Shown: in pieces, positions 15,308 to 23,646 of the stretch
Layout: each line of letters opens with the position of its first letter
How positions within the stretch are numbered: the stretch's first letter is position 1
From: an uncultured Eubacteriales bacterium
GTDB taxonomy: Bacteria; Bacillota; Clostridia; Lachnospirales; Lachnospiraceae
Length of the DNA: 23,714 nucleotides
Assembly: GCA_900549105.1 (NCBI GenBank)
Contig: URND01000034.1
Location: 1 to 23,714, forward strand
Reading direction: 5' to 3'
Translations under genes and position numbers: made by a program
The notes under the pieces: generated by a model
The model's database searches: none
Seen by the model: the letters and a program-made list of their open reading frames with translations, nothing else
Told to the model about the DNA's origin: nothing

Positions 15308-16765
15308 TTAATTGTCTTTAAAGTTATGCACGTGGTCAAGCAGTTCGTTTTTCAGTTTCCAAAGCGGTTCAGACAGGTCCACATAAACCTCCTGCGGGTT
15401 GACCAGCCGCCGGGATTCATCCCAGAGTGTGTTTAATTCAGCCGTGCAGTAATCCCGGATGTCCATGACTGCCGGAGATGTGTAGACGCATTTGCCATCT
15501 TTAAAAACCGGAACAAGCAGTTCCCGGACAGTATAGGTTCCGCCGTGGAGACGGGTTTTTTTCCAGGTTGAAATCGGGTCAAAAATCATCAGCGAATTTT
15601 GTGCGTCATAATGTTCGTCAGCCAGGGCAATTAAGTCGGCGCGAATCTTTCCGGTTTTTTTATCGTAAAGACGGAAAATTGTTTTATTGCCAGGGTTGGT
15701 GACTTTTTCAATGTTTTCGGAAACCTTAATTTTCGGAATGAAGTTTCCGTTTTCATCGGCGACGGCGGCCAGCTTGTAAACACCGCCGAAAGCCGGGCAG
15801 TCTTTGGATGTAATCAGATTCGTTCCAACGCCCCAGGAAGTGATTTTTGCCCCCTGAGTGTGAAGGCTGTCAATCAAATGTTCATCCAAATCACTGGATG
15901 CAGAAATAATAGCATCCGTGTGTCCCGCTTCATCGAGCATTTTCCGGGCTTGTTTGGACAGATAAGCTAAATCACCGCTGTCCAGCCGAATACCATAAAG
16001 TTTAGACTGGATACCCTGAGCTTTCATTTCATCGAAAACCTGAATGGCATGCGGGACGCCGGATTTTAAAGTATCATAAGTGTCTACCAGGAGCAGACAG
16101 TTATCCGGATAGAGGCTGGCATAATTGCGGAAAGCCTCAAGTTCTGTCTGAAAACTCATAATCCAGCTATGGGCATGGGTTCCTTTCACAGGAATATCAA
16201 ACATCTGTCCGGCCAGCACATTGGATGTTCCGACACAGCCGCCGATAACCGCAGCGCGGGCGCCGTAGGTTCCGGCATCCGGGCCCTGAGCCCGGCGGAG
16301 TCCGAATTCCATGACACCGCCGCCGGCTGCGTAGACAACGCGGGCAGCCTTTGTACAGATCAGACTTTGGTGGTTGATGATATTTAAGATGGCCGTTTCC
16401 ACAATCTGGGCTTCCATAATCGGAGCAATAACCTTCAAAAGCGGCTCTTTTGGAAATACGACCGTGCCTTCAGGAATGGCGTATATATCCCCGGTAAAAC
16501 GGAAATCTTTTAAGTATTCGAGAAAGTCTTCATGGAAAAATCCGGTGGAACGCAGGTAGTCAATATCTGCGTCATCAAAATGAAGTCCCTCGATATATTC
16601 GATAACCTGTGCCAGCCCTGCTGTGATGGAATAGGCGGCGCCCTCCGGGTTAGAGCGGTAAAAGACATCAAAAATGACTCTTTCAGTCGTCTGATTTTTA
16701 AAGTATCCCTGCATCATTGTTAACTCGTATAAATCTGTTAAAAGTGTTAAATGAGATGTATTCAT
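15308..16765 (-). CDS. pncB: Nicotinate phosphoribosyltransferase
   Basis: The enzyme joins nicotinate and PRPP, with ATP hydrolysis, to nicotinate mononucleotide in the salvage route to NAD. The 485-aa protein begins LTDLYELTMMQGYF (9-22), typical of the family, and contains EFGLRRAQGPDAG (153-165), GGCVGTSNVLAG (175-186), the active-site His in KGTHAHSWIMSF (194-205, His199 likely phosphorylated), LVDTYDT (226-232) and YGIRLDSGDL for ribose-phosphate binding. The start is ATG at 16765; a longer reading from TTG at 16801 would begin at or before the expected transcription start. The upstream site AAAGGTAA is only fair. It is monocistronic and divergent from clpB. No nicotinamidase gene is nearby. 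Confidence 0.96.
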   Translation of the reverse strand: MNTSHLTLLTDLYELTMMQGYFKNQTTERVIFDVFYRSNPEGAAYSITAGLAQVIEYIEGLHFDDADIDYLRSTGFFHEDFLEYLKDFRFTGDIYAIPEGTVVFPKEPLLKVIAPIMEAQIVETAILNIINHQSLICTKAARVVYAAGGGVMEFGLRRAQGPDAGTYGARAAVIGGCVGTSNVLAGQMFDIPVKGTHAHSWIMSFQTELEAFRNYASLYPDNCLLLVDTYDTLKSGVPHAIQVFDEMKAQGIQSKLYGIRLDSGDLAYLSKQARKMLDEAGHTDAIISASSDLDEHLIDSLHTQGAKITSWGVGTNLITSKDCPAFGGVYKLAAVADENGNFIPKIKVSENIEKVTNPGNKTIFRLYDKKTGKIRADLIALADEHYDAQNSLMIFDPISTWKKTRLHGGTYTVRELLVPVFKDGKCVYTSPAVMDIRDYCTAELNTLWDESRRLVNPQEVYVDLSEPLWKLKNELLDHVHNFKDN

Positions 16766-16801
16766 AATAAAAATTACCTTTCCAATATATAGTTTTACCA
16801 A

Positions 16802-16830
16802 ATTATACCGCGCTATAAGAAAAAAAGCAA
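16802..16830 (-). promoter_or_regulatory. Promoter of the nicotinate phosphoribosyltransferase gene
   Basis: On the - strand TTGCTT (complement of 16825-16830) and consensus TATAAT (complement of 16802-16807) are 17 bp apart. Its placement rules out the upstream TTG as a start codon. It is back to back with the clpB promoter, only 16 bp between the two -35 boxes. Confidence 0.7.
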
Positions 16831-16846
16831 ATTTTTTAGAAATGTG

Positions 16847-16875
16847 TTGACAAACCGGAAAATGATTGTTATATT
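16847..16875 (+). promoter_or_regulatory. Promoter of clpB
   Basis: A perfect TTGACA (16847-16852) and TATATT (16870-16875) are separated by 17 bp. I see no CIRCE (TTAGCACTC-N9-GAGTGCTAA) and no CtsR heptamer pair (GGTCAAA) here, the usual heat-shock elements for clpB in Gram-positives. An inverted repeat starts within the spacer (16861). Confidence 0.82.
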
Positions 16876-16905
16876 ACATATAGAACAAACATAGCAATAA
16901 TCATT
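16861..16905. promoter_or_regulatory. Long-spaced inverted repeat spanning the clpB -10 and start site
   Basis: AATGATTGTT (16861-16870) is repeated inverted as AACAATAATCATT-like sequence ending at 16905: the reverse complement of 16896-16905 is AATGATTATT, matching the left arm at 9 of 10 positions. The arms are 25 bp apart. Half-sites AATGATT/AATCATT resemble those of Fur-family regulators, but the arrangement is not a standard Fur or PerR box. The left arm precedes the predicted transcript, so this would be a DNA site rather than an RNA hairpin. Confidence 0.4.
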
Positions 16906-16929
16906 GTGCCTGAAAAGGAGGTATGTTTT

Positions 16930-19521
16930 ATGGATTTTAATAAATATACGCAGAAATCTTTAGAGGCCGTCCAGTCCTGCCAGAGTCTGGCTGTGGAATA
17001 CGGAAATCAGGAGATAGACCAGATTCATTTGCTTTATGCCCTGCTGAACAAGGAAGACAGCCTGATTGTTAAACTGATGGATAAGATGAACATCAATACA
17101 GCGGGTTTTGTTTTCCAGGTGGAAAAGGCGCTGGCCGGACACGTAAAGGTCCAGGGCGGGCAGCAGTATATGAGCCAGGATTTGAGCCGGACATTTACTC
17201 AGGCGGCCCAGGAAGCGAAACAGATGGGAGATGAATATGTTTCCGTTGAGCATTTGTTTTTGGCTTTGCTTGAAACGGCAAATAAAGAACTGAAAACCTT
17301 ATTTAAAAATTTTCAGATTCAGAGAGATGGATTTTTAAGAGCGCTGATGGAGGTTCGCGGAAATCAGAGAGTGACCAGCGATAATCCGGAAGATACTTAT
17401 GACAGCCTGAGTAAGTATGGGGAGAATCTTGTGGAAAAGGCCAGAAATCAGAAGCTGGACCCGGTAATTGGCCGGGACAGTGAGATTCGGAATATCATTC
17501 GTATTCTCTCGCGTAAAACAAAAAATAATCCGGTGCTGATTGGTGAGCCGGGCGTTGGTAAGACTGCCGTTATCGAGGGGCTGGCCCAGCGTATTGTTCG
17601 GGGGGATGTCCCGGATGGATTGAAGGATAAGCAGATTTTTTCATTGGATATGGGCGCCCTTGTCGCCGGAGCAAAATATCGGGGTGAATTTGAGGAACGT
17701 TTAAAAGCGGTACTTGAAGAAGTTCGAAAGAGTGAAGGCAAGATTATCCTTTTTGTGGATGAACTTCATTTGATCGTAGGCGCCGGAAAAACCGATGGCG
17801 CGATGGATGCGGGCAATATGCTGAAACCGATGCTGGCCCGTGGTGAACTGCATTGTATCGGCGCCACCACATTGGATGAATACCGCCAGTATATTGAAAA
17901 GGATAAGGCGCTGGAGCGGCGTTTTCAGCCGGTGATGGTGGATGAACCGACAGTGGAAGATACCATTTCAATCTTAAGAGGCTTGAAAGAGCGCTACGAA
18001 GTTTTCCATGGCGTAAAGATTACCGATGGCTCCCTTGTGGCTGCGGCAATATTGTCGAACCGATATATATCTGACCGTTTTCTGCCGGATAAAGCCATCG
18101 ATTTGGTGGATGAAGCCTGTGCTTTAATTAAGACGGAGCTGGATTCCATGCCGGCGGAGCTGGATGAAGTTTCCAGAAAGATTATGCAGCTTGAAATTGA
18201 GGAGGCGGCCCTTAAAAAAGAGGATGACCATTTGAGCCAGGAACGTCTGGCGGCCATTCAGAAAGAGATTGCCCAGTTCCGTGAGGATTTCCAGATGAAG
18301 AAAGCCCAATGGGAAGCAGACAAAAAGGATGTGGACCAGGTTCGAATTCTGAGAGAACAGATTGAAAATGTCAATAAAGAGATTGAAAAGGCTCAGCGGG
18401 AATATGATTTGAACCGTGCAGCGGAACTTCAATATGGTAAATTGCCGGAACTTCGTCGTCAGCTTGAGGAACAGGAGCAGAAGATTCACGGCGCAGAAGG
18501 TTCTCTTGTCCGGGAACAGGTGACAGAAGATGAAATCGGCCGGATCGTGTCCCGATGGACAGGGATTCCGGTGGCGAAATTAACGGAAAGTGAACGTCAG
18601 AAAACATTGAATCTGGATAAAGAGCTTCATAAGCGGGTTATCGGCCAGAATGAAGGTATTGATAAAGTGACAGAAGCTATTATCCGTTCCAGGGCAGGCA
18701 TTAAGGATGAGACAAAACCGATTGGTTCCTTTATGTTCCTCGGCCCAACCGGTGTCGGCAAGACGGAGCTTGCCAAAGCGCTGGCAGAGAGCTTGTTTGA
18801 TGATGAATCCAATATTGTCCGTATTGATATGAGTGAATATATGGAGAAATTCTCCGTGTCCCGTTTAATCGGAGCGCCTCCGGGATATGTGGGTTATGAG
18901 GAGGGCGGCCAGTTGACGGAGGCTGTGCGCCGGAAACCTTACTCGGTTGTTTTGTTTGACGAGATTGAAAAAGCCCACCCAGATGTATTCAATGTGCTTC
19001 TGCAAGTGTTGGATGATGGCCGGATTACTGATTCCCAGGGCCGCACAGTGGACTTTAAAAATACCATTTTAATTATGACATCCAACATTGGTTCCGAATA
19101 CCTGCTTAACGGAATCAATGCGAACGGGGATATTGAAGCATCGGCAGAAGAAATGGTGATGAATGAACTTCGTGCTCATTTCCGTCCGGAGTTCCTGAAT
19201 CGACTCGATGAGATTATTATGTTTAAACCGCTCAGCAAAGAGGATATCCACAGTATTATTGATATATTGATGAAAAATCTCAATAAGCGGCTGGTAAACC
19301 GGGAGATTTCCATTGAATTGGATGCTGAGGCGAAGGATTATATTATTGAACAGGGTTATGACCCGGTTTATGGCGCGCGTCCTTTGAAACGATTCCTTCA
19401 GAAGCATGTGGAAACACTGGCCGGACGTTTAATCCTTTCCGATGCGGTTTTGCCGGGCGATGTGATTCAAATCCACTATGATGGCGAAAAACTGACAGCG
19501 GCAGTGAAAGGCAGAGGTTAA
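16930..19521 (+). CDS. clpB: ATP-dependent disaggregase ClpB
   Basis: ClpB is a hexameric AAA+ chaperone that pulls proteins out of aggregates together with DnaK. The 863-aa product has the full layout: N-domain (1-145), first AAA+ module with Walker A GEPGVGKT (205-212) and Walker B ILFVDELH, coiled-coil middle domain (about 400-525), and second AAA+ module with GPTGVGKT (605-612), VVLFDEIEKAHPDV and the pore loop GYVGYEEGG. The C-terminal region ends YGARPLKRFLQKHVE. No ClpP-binding loop (IGF/L) was seen in the expected place, in keeping with ClpB rather than ClpC/A. ATG 16930 lies 8 nt after AAAGGAGG; the in-frame GTG at 16906 lies before that site. Its promoter is strong but lacks recognisable heat-shock operators. 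Confidence 0.97.
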   Translation: MDFNKYTQKSLEAVQSCQSLAVEYGNQEIDQIHLLYALLNKEDSLIVKLMDKMNINTAGFVFQVEKALAGHVKVQGGQQYMSQDLSRTFTQAAQEAKQMGDEYVSVEHLFLALLETANKELKTLFKNFQIQRDGFLRALMEVRGNQRVTSDNPEDTYDSLSKYGENLVEKARNQKLDPVIGRDSEIRNIIRILSRKTKNNPVLIGEPGVGKTAVIEGLAQRIVRGDVPDGLKDKQIFSLDMGALVAGAKYRGEFEERLKAVLEEVRKSEGKIILFVDELHLIVGAGKTDGAMDAGNMLKPMLARGELHCIGATTLDEYRQYIEKDKALERRFQPVMVDEPTVEDTISILRGLKERYEVFHGVKITDGSLVAAAILSNRYISDRFLPDKAIDLVDEACALIKTELDSMPAELDEVSRKIMQLEIEEAALKKEDDHLSQERLAAIQKEIAQFREDFQMKKAQWEADKKDVDQVRILREQIENVNKEIEKAQREYDLNRAAELQYGKLPELRRQLEEQEQKIHGAEGSLVREQVTEDEIGRIVSRWTGIPVAKLTESERQKTLNLDKELHKRVIGQNEGIDKVTEAIIRSRAGIKDETKPIGSFMFLGPTGVGKTELAKALAESLFDDESNIVRIDMSEYMEKFSVSRLIGAPPGYVGYEEGGQLTEAVRRKPYSVVLFDEIEKAHPDVFNVLLQVLDDGRITDSQGRTVDFKNTILIMTSNIGSEYLLNGINANGDIEASAEEMVMNELRAHFRPEFLNRLDEIIMFKPLSKEDIHSIIDILMKNLNKRLVNREISIELDAEAKDYIIEQGYDPVYGARPLKRFLQKHVETLAGRLILSDAVLPGDVIQIHYDGEKLTAAVKGRG

Positions 19522-19529
19522 TATTTCAG

Positions 19530-19565
19530 AAAAAGGTCTGTGACTTTGGGTCATGGACCTTTTTT
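19530..19565 (+). terminator. Rho-independent terminator of clpB
   Basis: AAAAAGGTC pairs with GACCTTTTTT, with an inner TGAC/GTCA pairing around a short loop and a terminal T6. It lies 9 nt after the stop codon. Confidence 0.9.
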
Positions 19566-19617
19566 AGGTGAGGGCCAGAGATGGTGAGATATGTCGAAAA
19601 TCATCAATGAATAATAA

Positions 19618-19647
19618 TTGAAGTGCAGAAATTTATCGTGATAAAAT
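19618..19647 (+). promoter_or_regulatory. Promoter of the PD-(D/E)XK nuclease-family gene
   Basis: TTGAAG (19618-19623) and TAAAAT (19642-19647) are 18 bp apart. The leader to the start at 19741 would be about 85 nt; I see no riboswitch or strong hairpin in it. Confidence 0.55.
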
Positions 19648-19740
19648 AGGCGTAGGATTCTTTTATTTTTCTGAAAGCTTTATTCAAAGCGGTTACCCCA
19701 AATGTAAAAGGAAAAAACAAAAATGAAGGGAGATATGCCT

Positions 19741-20796
19741 ATGACAAAAGGGTTAAGAGAACAGTTCCCGATGCTTCGGAGCAGGGAAGAGGTATTGAAA
19801 GAAATCAATGCACAGGGGAGTCTGAAAAAGATATTTCAGTCATGGAAGGAGAAAGAACAAAAAGAGTTTCTGGATATCTGTACAGGGGTTCGCGGGGTTA
19901 AGATGCTTTATGACGGATTTTTCAAAGAAGTTATGAATCCGGAATATACGCCGCAGAGATTGAATGATTTTCTTTCTCTGGTATTAGAAAAGCCGGTGCG
20001 GGTAACGAAGGTTCTGCCAAATGATTCCACACGGCTTACCGATGAGAGCTCTTTACTAATCATGGATATCGTTGTAGAGTTTGAAGATGGAGGTATTGGA
20101 AATGTCGAGGTACAGAAACTCGGCTACAAATTTCCGGGGCAGCGCAGCGCTTGCTATTCGGCCGACTTGCTGCTGCGTCAATATAAGCGGCTCAGAGATG
20201 AAAAGAAGAAAAAATTCAGTTATCTGGATATTCAGACGGTGTATACAATTATTTTGTTTGAAAAAAGTCCTAAAGAATTTAAGGAATATCCCGATGTGTA
20301 TCTTCATGTTCTGCAGCACAAATCCAATTCAGGAATTCAGATTGATATACCTCAGAAATTTGTCTACATCCCCCTTGACATCTTTAGAGAAAAACAGCAC
20401 AATGAAGGTGAGAACATACATAACAGGCTTGAGGCATGGCTTACATTCTTCTGCAGAGATGAACCGGAGATGATTTTAAAACTTATTGAACAGTATCCGG
20501 AATTCCGAAGCCTTTCCGAAGATATTTATGAGCTTTGCCGGAATGTGGAGGAAGTGATGCAGTTGTTTTCGAAAGAATTGCTGGAAATGGACCGTAATAC
20601 GGTAAAGCTTATGATTGATGAGATGCAGGAGGAACTCCAGAAGCAGGGTCAGACAATTGAAGAGCAGGGTCAGACAATTGAAGAACAGGGCCGAACAATT
20701 GAGGAGCAGAGCGGCATTATTCAGGAGAAGGACAAGGCACTGGAATTATCCGCACAGCGTATTGCTGAGTTAGAAAGAGAACTTTCGGAGAAATAG
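19741..20796 (+). CDS. PD-(D/E)XK nuclease family putative transposase (Rpn-like) with heptad tail
   Basis: The 351-aa protein belongs to the PD-(D/E)XK 'transposase' family (PF12784-type, related to Rpn recombination-promoting nucleases). MLYDGFFKEVMNPEYTPQRLNDFLSLVL is split around residues 56-82, then the nuclease core: Asp109 in LIMDIVVEF and the E-x-Q pair Glu123/Gln125 in GNVEVQKLGY, with YSADLLLRQY (139-148) after it. The C-terminus (about 295-351) is a coiled coil with three or four heptads QGQTIEE. Starts at 19723 and 19735 are in frame, but ATG 19741 is best spaced from AAGGGAGA. Members are common and multicopy in Lachnospiraceae. Mobility is not evident here: no terminal repeats or target duplications are visible. 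Confidence 0.85.
   Translation: MTKGLREQFPMLRSREEVLKEINAQGSLKKIFQSWKEKEQKEFLDICTGVRGVKMLYDGFFKEVMNPEYTPQRLNDFLSLVLEKPVRVTKVLPNDSTRLTDESSLLIMDIVVEFEDGGIGNVEVQKLGYKFPGQRSACYSADLLLRQYKRLRDEKKKKFSYLDIQTVYTIILFEKSPKEFKEYPDVYLHVLQHKSNSGIQIDIPQKFVYIPLDIFREKQHNEGENIHNRLEAWLTFFCRDEPEMILKLIEQYPEFRSLSEDIYELCRNVEEVMQLFSKELLEMDRNTVKLMIDEMQEELQKQGQTIEEQGQTIEEQGRTIEEQSGIIQEKDKALELSAQRIAELERELSEK
20644..20727 (+). repeat. In-frame 21-bp tandem repeat encoding coiled-coil heptads
   Basis: The unit CAGGGTCAGACAATTGAAGA(G) occurs at 20644-20664 and 20665-20685 (nearly identical), 20686-20706 (four or five changes), with a decayed fourth at 20707-20727. Each unit encodes QGQTIEE or a variant. Because the period is a multiple of three, copy-number change would lengthen or shorten the coiled coil without a frameshift. 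Confidence 0.9.
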
Positions 20797-20817
20797 GATA
20801 AGGAATATACAAAAGAT

Positions 20818-21657
20818 ATGTTGTATTTGGGATTGGCGATTATAGCCAGTGCGTTGGTTTCAATGGTTATGCGCCTTAGCGAAGGTAAAATTAAGAATAA
20901 TATGGGAATGTTTGTGGTGAATTACGCTGTTTGTTCGTTTCTTTCCCTGTTGTTTATGGAGCGTCCGGGTTTCGGGAAGGCGGAGGCCGGGGCGGGAGTT
21001 GCTGTTGGCCTTGGATTGTTTTCGGGTATTTTGTTTTTGACCAGTTTTGTCCTTTTGCAGCAGAATATCAGGAAAAATGGCGTAGTCTTAGCTGCCACAT
21101 TTATGAAGCTGGGGGTGTTGATTCCGACACTTATGGCTATCATTATTTTTCGCGAGCAGCCCGGGTTTCTTCAGGTATCAGGCATCGGACTGGCGATTGC
21201 TGCTATTATCATAATTCAATTTGAGAAGGAAAACGTGGAGACATCTAAGTATCAGTTTCTGCTGATTGTCCTGCTATTGGTCAGCGGCTTTACTGACTCG
21301 ATGGCAAATATTTATGATAAGCTGGGCAGGATAGAATTAAAAGACCACTATCTGCTTTTTACTTTTCTGGCGGCTGGTGTGTGTGCATTTCTGCTCTGGC
21401 TCAAAGAAGGCCGGAAGCTTTGTGTATGGGATGTTTTGGCAGGCGCCTGCATCGGTATTCCGAATTATTTTTCTTCTCGTTTTCTGCTGCTGGCTCTTCA
21501 TCATCTGCCCGCAGTCATTGTGTATCCAGCGTATAGTGTAATGACTATTGTGGTCATAAGCATTGTGGGTGCAGTATTGTTTAAGGAGAAGCTGAGCAGA
21601 AGAAAGCTCGCTGCAATCGCCTTGATTTTTCTTGCACTGATATTGCTGAATTTATAA
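20818..21657 (+). CDS. DMT-superfamily (EamA-like) transporter
   Basis: The 279-aa protein is almost entirely hydrophobic with about ten membrane helices in two repeated halves, the pattern of EamA/DMT permeases. The ends of the two halves are recognisable: KLGVLIPTLMAIIIFREQPG...GIGLAIAAIIII in the first and YSVMTIVVISIVGAVLFKEKLS..KLAAIALIFLALILL in the second. Such proteins export or exchange small metabolites; the substrate cannot be told. It starts at ATG 20818, 21 nt after the nuclease-family gene; the upstream ATAAGGAAT is a weak and rather distant ribosome site. No terminator is visible before the converging sensor kinase gene 12 nt away. Confidence 0.88.
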   Translation: MLYLGLAIIASALVSMVMRLSEGKIKNNMGMFVVNYAVCSFLSLLFMERPGFGKAEAGAGVAVGLGLFSGILFLTSFVLLQQNIRKNGVVLAATFMKLGVLIPTLMAIIIFREQPGFLQVSGIGLAIAAIIIIQFEKENVETSKYQFLLIVLLLVSGFTDSMANIYDKLGRIELKDHYLLFTFLAAGVCAFLLWLKEGRKLCVWDVLAGACIGIPNYFSSRFLLLALHHLPAVIVYPAYSVMTIVVISIVGAVLFKEKLSRRKLAAIALIFLALILLNL

Positions 21658-21669
21658 TATAAGCTTAAT

Positions 21670-22827
21670 TCACATATGAGTTTTAGCAGAGCTGTTAGCT
21701 GCAGGCAGGGTCAGGGCGATGGTTGTTCCCGCCGGACTGCTGTTCAAAACCTCAACGCGGCCTTCATGGTGTTCGGCGATGGCCTTTACCAGGGCAAGCC
21801 CAAGTCCGGCGCCCCCCATAGCGCGGCTTCTCGATTTGTCTGCACGGAAGAATGGATTAAAAATCTTCTCAAAATTATCTTCCGAGATGCCAATACCGGT
21901 GTCTGAAACGGTGAGCACGGCTTCGGCTTCGGCACAGCGAATTTGGACGGTCACTGAACCGTGAGTCTGATTGTATTTGATGGCATTTTCAATAAGGTTA
22001 TAGACAGCGCGATAAATCAGAAGGTAACTGCCCTTAATGGCACAATCCCCTTCACTTTGAATGAGTTTTACCTGCTTTTTTTCGGCAATAGCATCCAAAT
22101 CGCATAAAACTTCTTCAGTCAATTCAAAAAGGGAGATAGTATCCGTTTTTTGAATGGTTTGAAGGTTTGACATTTCCAAAAGTATTTCTACCAAATGGGA
22201 CAACCGGTTTGTCTGTTCCTGCACCATAGACAGCATCCGGGTGTATTCCGTCACATCTCTCGTATCCTTTTTTTGAAAAACGTCAAGATTGGTTTGAATA
22301 ACCGCCAGCGGGGTTCGCAGTTCGTGAGCGGCGTTTGCGGCAAATTGCTGTTGAACTGTAAAAGATTCGTCAAGCCGCGCCAGCATTTCATTAAAAGAGC
22401 GGGTCAGCGCCGCAATTTCATCGTCGGCTTCCGGCACTTCCAGAGGATTGGAGAGGTTCTCAGCCTGAATTTTTTTGACTCGGCCGCTGAGTTTTCTGAC
22501 AGGTGATAAGGCGCGGGCAGAAAGAAAATAAGTGACAAAGCTGCTTATAAGAATGATGCCGATGGTTGCAGCGGCGCTTTGTATATAAAAAATAGTTTTT
22601 GCATGCTGAACTTGTTCGCTGAATTCGGGCGTCAGTAATTCTTCGGGGTCAAAATCAAAATTCAGTGTACTTCCCTGGCCGGATTCGGATGGGACGGCGT
22701 AAATTTGCAGCGTATCCATACTGCTGATGGCGGAGTGGCCGATAAAAATATTCAGTAAAATACAGGTGATGCTGACAAGGCCGGTGATGGCCAGAGTCAG
22801 CCGCCATTGCATCGATAATTTTTTCAT
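21670..22827 (-). CDS. Two-component sensor histidine kinase
   Basis: The 385-aa membrane kinase has two helices (about 11-30 and 81-104) around a short external loop (about 50 residues), a HAMP domain (105-157), a HisKA domain with phospho-acceptor His168 in AANAAHELRTPL, and a complete HATPase domain: N box NLIENAIKYN, G1 DTGIGI, and G2 GGAGLGLALVKAIAEHH. All catalytic motifs are intact, in contrast to the degenerate protein at 8825. It lies 2 nt downstream of the response regulator gene, so they are one transcript. The small sensing loop suggests detection of a signal within or at the membrane, as in antibiotic- or envelope-sensing systems. Confidence 0.96.
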   Translation of the reverse strand: MKKLSMQWRLTLAITGLVSITCILLNIFIGHSAISSMDTLQIYAVPSESGQGSTLNFDFDPEELLTPEFSEQVQHAKTIFYIQSAAATIGIILISSFVTYFLSARALSPVRKLSGRVKKIQAENLSNPLEVPEADDEIAALTRSFNEMLARLDESFTVQQQFAANAAHELRTPLAVIQTNLDVFQKKDTRDVTEYTRMLSMVQEQTNRLSHLVEILLEMSNLQTIQKTDTISLFELTEEVLCDLDAIAEKKQVKLIQSEGDCAIKGSYLLIYRAVYNLIENAIKYNQTHGSVTVQIRCAEAEAVLTVSDTGIGISEDNFEKIFNPFFRADKSRSRAMGGAGLGLALVKAIAEHHEGRVEVLNSSPAGTTIALTLPAANSSAKTHM

Positions 22828-22829
22828 GG

Positions 22830-23501
22830 TTATTCCTCCTTAAAAATGTATCCCTGCCCAATTTGATTGTGTATTGGGTCAAAACCGAGGGCGGCGCGCA
22901 GTTTTTTTCGGAGAGAAGAAATGTGTACCCGGATGGAATTGCTGAAACTATTGACACTGCCATCCCAGATATGCTCAATCATCTCCTCAGGACTGATGAT
23001 ACGACCTGGGTGGAGCAGAAAATATTCCAGCAGACTTGTTTCCTTTCGGGTTAATGCGAGAGGAATACCACTGACACTGGCCTTTCGTGTTTTTGTATCA
23101 AAGGAAAGCGCTCCGCTGGACAGGCAAATGTCCCGCTGGATAAAGTTTCGGCGGGTCAGGCTTCGGATACGGGCTTCCAGTTCTTCAAAATGAAAAGGTT
23201 TTGTGAGATAATCATTTGCTCCCAGGTCCAGCCCTTCCACCTTATCCCGTATCTGCCCTCTGGCGGATAAAATTAAAACGGGGGTGGAGCTGTTTGAAAT
23301 GCGGAACTGGCGCAGAATTTCCAGCCCGTCCACACCGGGAAGGTTTAAATCTAAAAGAATCAAATCATAAACTTCGGTCAGGCATAATTCCAGGGCCTGT
23401 TCCCCATCGAAACACATATCGGTTTCATAACCGTCCATGCGGAGACCGTCGGCAAGGGATTTGCAGAGGGCTATTTCATCTTCTATGATTAAAATGTGCA
23501 T
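22830..23501 (-). CDS. OmpR/PhoB-family response regulator
   Basis: The 223-aa regulator has a receiver domain (1-115) with acidic pocket Glu7-Asp8, phospho-acceptor Asp51 in ILLDLNLPGVDG, Ser79 and Lys101 (LTKPF), and a winged-helix DNA-binding domain (about 125-223) with SNSIRVHISSLRKKL as the recognition region and GQGYIF near the end. The ATG follows AAAAGGAGGATTTTAT. It is the first gene of the two-gene operon and is divergent from a secreted protein gene at 23647. TATAAAAT direct repeats with 11-bp spacing lie in its promoter region, the usual arrangement for OmpR-family sites. Confidence 0.96.
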   Translation of the reverse strand: MHILIIEDEIALCKSLADGLRMDGYETDMCFDGEQALELCLTEVYDLILLDLNLPGVDGLEILRQFRISNSSTPVLILSARGQIRDKVEGLDLGANDYLTKPFHFEELEARIRSLTRRNFIQRDICLSSGALSFDTKTRKASVSGIPLALTRKETSLLEYFLLHPGRIISPEEMIEHIWDGSVNSFSNSIRVHISSLRKKLRAALGFDPIHNQIGQGYIFKEE

Positions 23502-23521
23502 ATAAAATCCTCCTTTTTGTT

Positions 23522-23527
23522 ATTATA
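23522..23527 (-). promoter_or_regulatory. -10 element of the two-component operon
   Basis: On the - strand this is a consensus TATAAT, about 20 nt upstream of the start codon. No good -35 lies 17 bp upstream; that position instead carries the TATAAAAT repeats, as expected of an activator-dependent promoter. Confidence 0.55.
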
Positions 23528-23537
23528 GCATTTTCAG

Positions 23538-23597
23538 TATAAAATCTGTATAAAATAAAAATTTGATTTTTCCTGTTTTCTTAACAGAGATTTTATA
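23538..23597. promoter_or_regulatory. Repeated AGATTTTATA motifs between divergent promoters
   Basis: TATAAAATCT (23538-23547) and TATAAAATAA (23549-23558) are direct repeats 11 bp apart. The same motif, inverted, is AGATTTTATA at 23588-23597, upstream of the secreted protein gene. Spacing and position suggest binding sites of the adjacent OmpR-family regulator, but the region is AT-rich and chance similarity is possible. Confidence 0.42.
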
Positions 23598-23646
23598 GTG
23601 TGCATGTTAGAATGATGCCATCGATATGAAAGGAGCTGAATTTAAT

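Noticed and set aside
16840..16930. CIRCE or CtsR heat-shock operator at clpB
   Set aside because: Neither TTAGCACTC-N9-GAGTGCTAA nor paired GGTCAAA heptamers is present on either strand.
20644..20727. Possible CRISPR-like array
   Set aside because: The units are contiguous, 21 bp, without spacers, in frame and coding for coiled-coil heptads.
21646..21675. TGAATT...AATTCA inverted repeat between the converging transporter and kinase genes
   Set aside because: The 6-bp arms are AT-rich, overlap coding sequence and lack a T tract, so they do not support a terminator call.
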